The notes below the pieces were generated by a model. It searched no databases, was not told where the DNA came from, and worked only from the letters and a program-made list of their open reading frames with translations. This document shows positions 42,003 through 43,377 of a DNA stretch of 43,377 nt, in pieces (position 1 is the stretch's first letter; every line of letters begins with the position of its first letter). Location of the stretch: the NCBI GenBank assembly GCA_017475045.1, contig JAFVGH010000019.1:1-43377 (forward strand), written 5' to 3'. Origin of the DNA: Fibrobacter sp. (GTDB lineage: Bacteria > Fibrobacterota > Fibrobacteria > Fibrobacterales > Fibrobacteraceae). Both the position numbers and the translations under genes were made by a program.

Positions 42003-43037
42003 ATGAAAAAACTGTCCACATTGTCACCCTGGAGCCAGGCAATGGCGATAAGCTCCATTGCCGCAGCACTCCTTGTCGCTTGCGGTGACAGCAACTCCGG
42101 CGTTTCATCAGAAAACGAAACATTCACATATAGAAGCGAAGCACCCCTAGCGAATTCCAGTTCGATAGATAATGACGTCAAGTCTTCATCGTCCAGCGAC
42201 AAGGTTGTCCCTGATTCGGAATCCAGTTCAAGCGAAGCCGTCTCCCAAAAGATTCAATCCTCTTCAAGCATGGACGAAACGACGAAAAACAACGACAAGG
42301 TAGCCCCTGATTCAGAATCTAGTTCAAGCGAAGCGGTTGAAGACAATTCAAATTCTAGCGCGCAAGGCGCCTCCTGCAACGGAGTCACCTACAATCCATT
42401 GACACATTTCTGCGCAAAGCGCGAAGAAACGGAGGAACGTGCCTACAAATTCGTGATCATTGCTCCCACGGGAACGGATTATTCTGAAACATGGATGGCC
42501 GAGAACCTGGACTATAAAATGACAGATAGTTGGTGTTATGCCGAAACGGAAGATGAACCCAAGACAGAAAACTGCCATACCTATGGTCGTCTCTACACAT
42601 GGACGGCGGCAAAGAGCGCTTGCCCCGATGGCTGGCATCTTCCCTCGATTTATGAATGGCTAGCATTAATCAATGCGGTAAACACATCCACGACATCCCA
42701 AAACGATGCGGGCTATCATCTCAAGAGTTCAAATCTTTGGATATCTAATGCCGGAAAAGAGAATGCTGACACATATGGTTTCTCTGCACTCCCTGCAGGT
42801 CGCAGGTACAACATCGACAAACTCTACAACTTCGAAAAAAAATTAGCCTACTTCTGGAGCGCTACTGATGGTAAAGACAATTATGAAGGTAGCTACATAT
42901 TCATGATTACCAATCAAGACTATGTAACCTTTATGAATAGCGATATTAAACTGCTTAATGCAGATGACGATGAAGATGAACCGCAAGGAAGCGTTTCAAA
43001 TTCCTATTCTGTACGTTGCGTCAAAGATTCTGAATAA
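42003..43037 (+). CDS. Lipoprotein with Fibrobacter major paralogous domain
   Basis: A 344-residue lipoprotein with lipobox LVAC (C27). A Ser/Glu/Asp-rich spacer (about 30-130) has a 15-residue repeat, DKVxPDSESSSSEAV, twice. The rest is the domain named after Fibrobacter succinogenes major paralogues (TIGR02145): WMAENLDYKM, CYxxE...CHTYGRLYTWTAA, CPDGWHLPSIYEW, GFSALPAGRR, YFWSAT and the terminal SVRCVKD. The role of this large, surface-exposed family is unknown; it has the look of a C-type-lectin-like or sulfatase-modifying-factor-like fold. ATG at 42003 chosen for the signal peptide; the frame is open to 41955. Confidence 0.9.
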   Translation: MKKLSTLSPWSQAMAISSIAAALLVACGDSNSGVSSENETFTYRSEAPLANSSSIDNDVKSSSSSDKVVPDSESSSSEAVSQKIQSSSSMDETTKNNDKVAPDSESSSSEAVEDNSNSSAQGASCNGVTYNPLTHFCAKREETEERAYKFVIIAPTGTDYSETWMAENLDYKMTDSWCYAETEDEPKTENCHTYGRLYTWTAAKSACPDGWHLPSIYEWLALINAVNTSTTSQNDAGYHLKSSNLWISNAGKENADTYGFSALPAGRRYNIDKLYNFEKKLAYFWSATDGKDNYEGSYIFMITNQDYVTFMNSDIKLLNADDDEDEPQGSVSNSYSVRCVKDSE

Positions 43038-43160
43038 GACCACTATAGCAACTTAATGGTTTAAAGCAAAGAGACTGAAGCTCCTAAAAAATTCGTTTTT
43101 TGGCCGAAAGGGAATTGCCCCCTTCCCATAAAACGTTTTTTGCATGTTTAAGCTCTGATT

Positions 43161-43190
43161 TACTGTCTACTGCCTACTGCCTACTGTCTA
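43161..43190 (+). repeat. 7-bp tandem repeat upstream of leuC
   Basis: Four adjacent copies of TACTGTC or TACTGCC (43161-43188), then TA. It ends 9 nt before the leuC promoter element, where the -33 region would be. Confidence 0.85.
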
Positions 43191-43198
43191 CTATTTTC

Positions 43199-43206
43199 TA
43201 TATTTG
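43199..43206 (+). promoter_or_regulatory. TAnnTTTG promoter element of leuC
   Basis: TATATTTG, 30 nt before the ATG at 43237. The AAAGAGA at 43223-43229 is the best ribosome site. Confidence 0.5.
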
Positions 43207-43236
43207 ACCCGCAATTTAACACAAAGAGACAAAATC

Positions 43237-43377
43237 ATGGGAAAATCACTCTATCAGAAGATTTTTGAAAGCCACACGGTAGCAAAGCTCCCGAGCGGCC
43301 AGTGCCAGCTCTTTATCGGGCTCCACCTCTGCCACGAAGTCACGAGCCCGCAGGCTTTTGCGCAGCTCCGCGAAGAA
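43237..43377 (+). CDS. leuC: 3-isopropylmalate dehydratase large subunit, N-terminal part (cut by window edge)
   Basis: The first 47 residues, [15 protein letters not shown], then [20 protein letters not shown], match the start of LeuC, the [4Fe-4S] aconitase-family enzyme of leucine synthesis (typical start 'kTLyeKi...[12 protein letters not shown]'). The catalytic cysteines are outside the window. Functionally it follows ilvB-ilvN. Its cluster would depend on systems such as Suf. Confidence 0.9.
   Translation, partial: MGKSLYQKIFESHTVAKLPSGQCQLFIGLHLCHEVTSPQAFAQLREE

Noticed and set aside
43105..43125. Terminator after the TIGR02145 lipoprotein gene
   Set aside because: Only a 5-bp GGGAA/TTCCC pairing with a long C-rich loop is visible and the T tracts are not next to it.

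Overview
The window reads as chromosomal DNA of a Fibrobacter-type bacterium (phylum Fibrobacterota, FCB group). The clearest pointer is the lipoprotein at 42003-43037, which carries the 'Fibrobacter succinogenes major paralogous domain' (TIGR02145 type). A FabV-type enoyl reductase, a Tol-Pal locus with several outer-membrane lipoproteins and barrels, and TAnnTTTG promoter elements like those of Bacteroidetes also fit. Species cannot be fixed by reading alone. No rRNA, tRNA, CRISPR array, insertion sequence or prophage was recognised.

Layout. 1-4.0 kb: the 3' end of proS, then the agmatine-to-putrescine pair aguB and aguA, separated by an oppositely oriented Fic gene with its own operator-like promoter. 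4.0-10.5 kb: RNase HI (minus strand), then a tightly packed plus-strand run: a possible GT9-like fragment, a PHP phosphoesterase, an outer-membrane barrel and NAD-dependent DNA ligase. 10.5-15.6 kb: an OmpA-family protein, a palindrome-rich promoter region, sufB, fabF and fabV. 15.7-19.5 kb: a probable four-gene unit with a 41-residue membrane peptide, a deacetylase-like protein, a medium-chain-type acyl-CoA synthetase and an OxlT-like MFS carrier. 19.5-22.0 kb: a 92-bp tandem repeat and hemB-hemL. 22.0-26.8 kb: dnaG-sufC-sufD (overlapping genes), then a porin-like protein. 26.8-31.7 kb: tolQ-tolR-tolA-tolB-pal-cpoB in the classical order. 31.7-35.0 kb: a large lipoprotein and an Ala/Pro-tethered barrel protein. 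35.1-40.0 kb: rnhB, ilvB-ilvN, thiG and ung. 40.0-41.8 kb: a small accessory patch with an orphan XRE regulator, a RhuM/phospholipase-D-like fusion preceded by a long hairpin with a T tract, and an orphan ribbon-helix-helix antitoxin-like protein. 42.0 kb to the end: the TIGR02145 lipoprotein and the start of leuC.

How the genes work together. SufB, SufC and SufD make one Fe-S scaffold although sufB lies 11 kb from sufCD. HemB and HemL are successive-pathway partners in tetrapyrrole synthesis. IlvB and IlvN form acetolactate synthase, and leuC at the window end continues branched-chain synthesis. LigA, RNase HI, RNase HII, DnaG and Ung are all replication or repair enzymes; LigA and RNase HI both end in peptides resembling sliding-clamp binding motifs. 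The Tol proteins, OmpA-type proteins and lipoproteins form an envelope-tethering set.

Most notable signals outside genes: (1) a dispersed REP-like family beginning GTCAT and ending ATC, present at six places, built as several half-units followed by one full hairpin, once inserted in frame in ligA; (2) TAnnTTTG promoter elements, three of them so close to the ATG that leaderless transcripts are likely; (3) two related operator-like sites bracketing the fic promoter; (4) a duplicated promoter segment with a perfect 28-bp palindrome upstream of sufB; (5) the hairpin and T8 tract just ahead of the RhuM-PLD gene.
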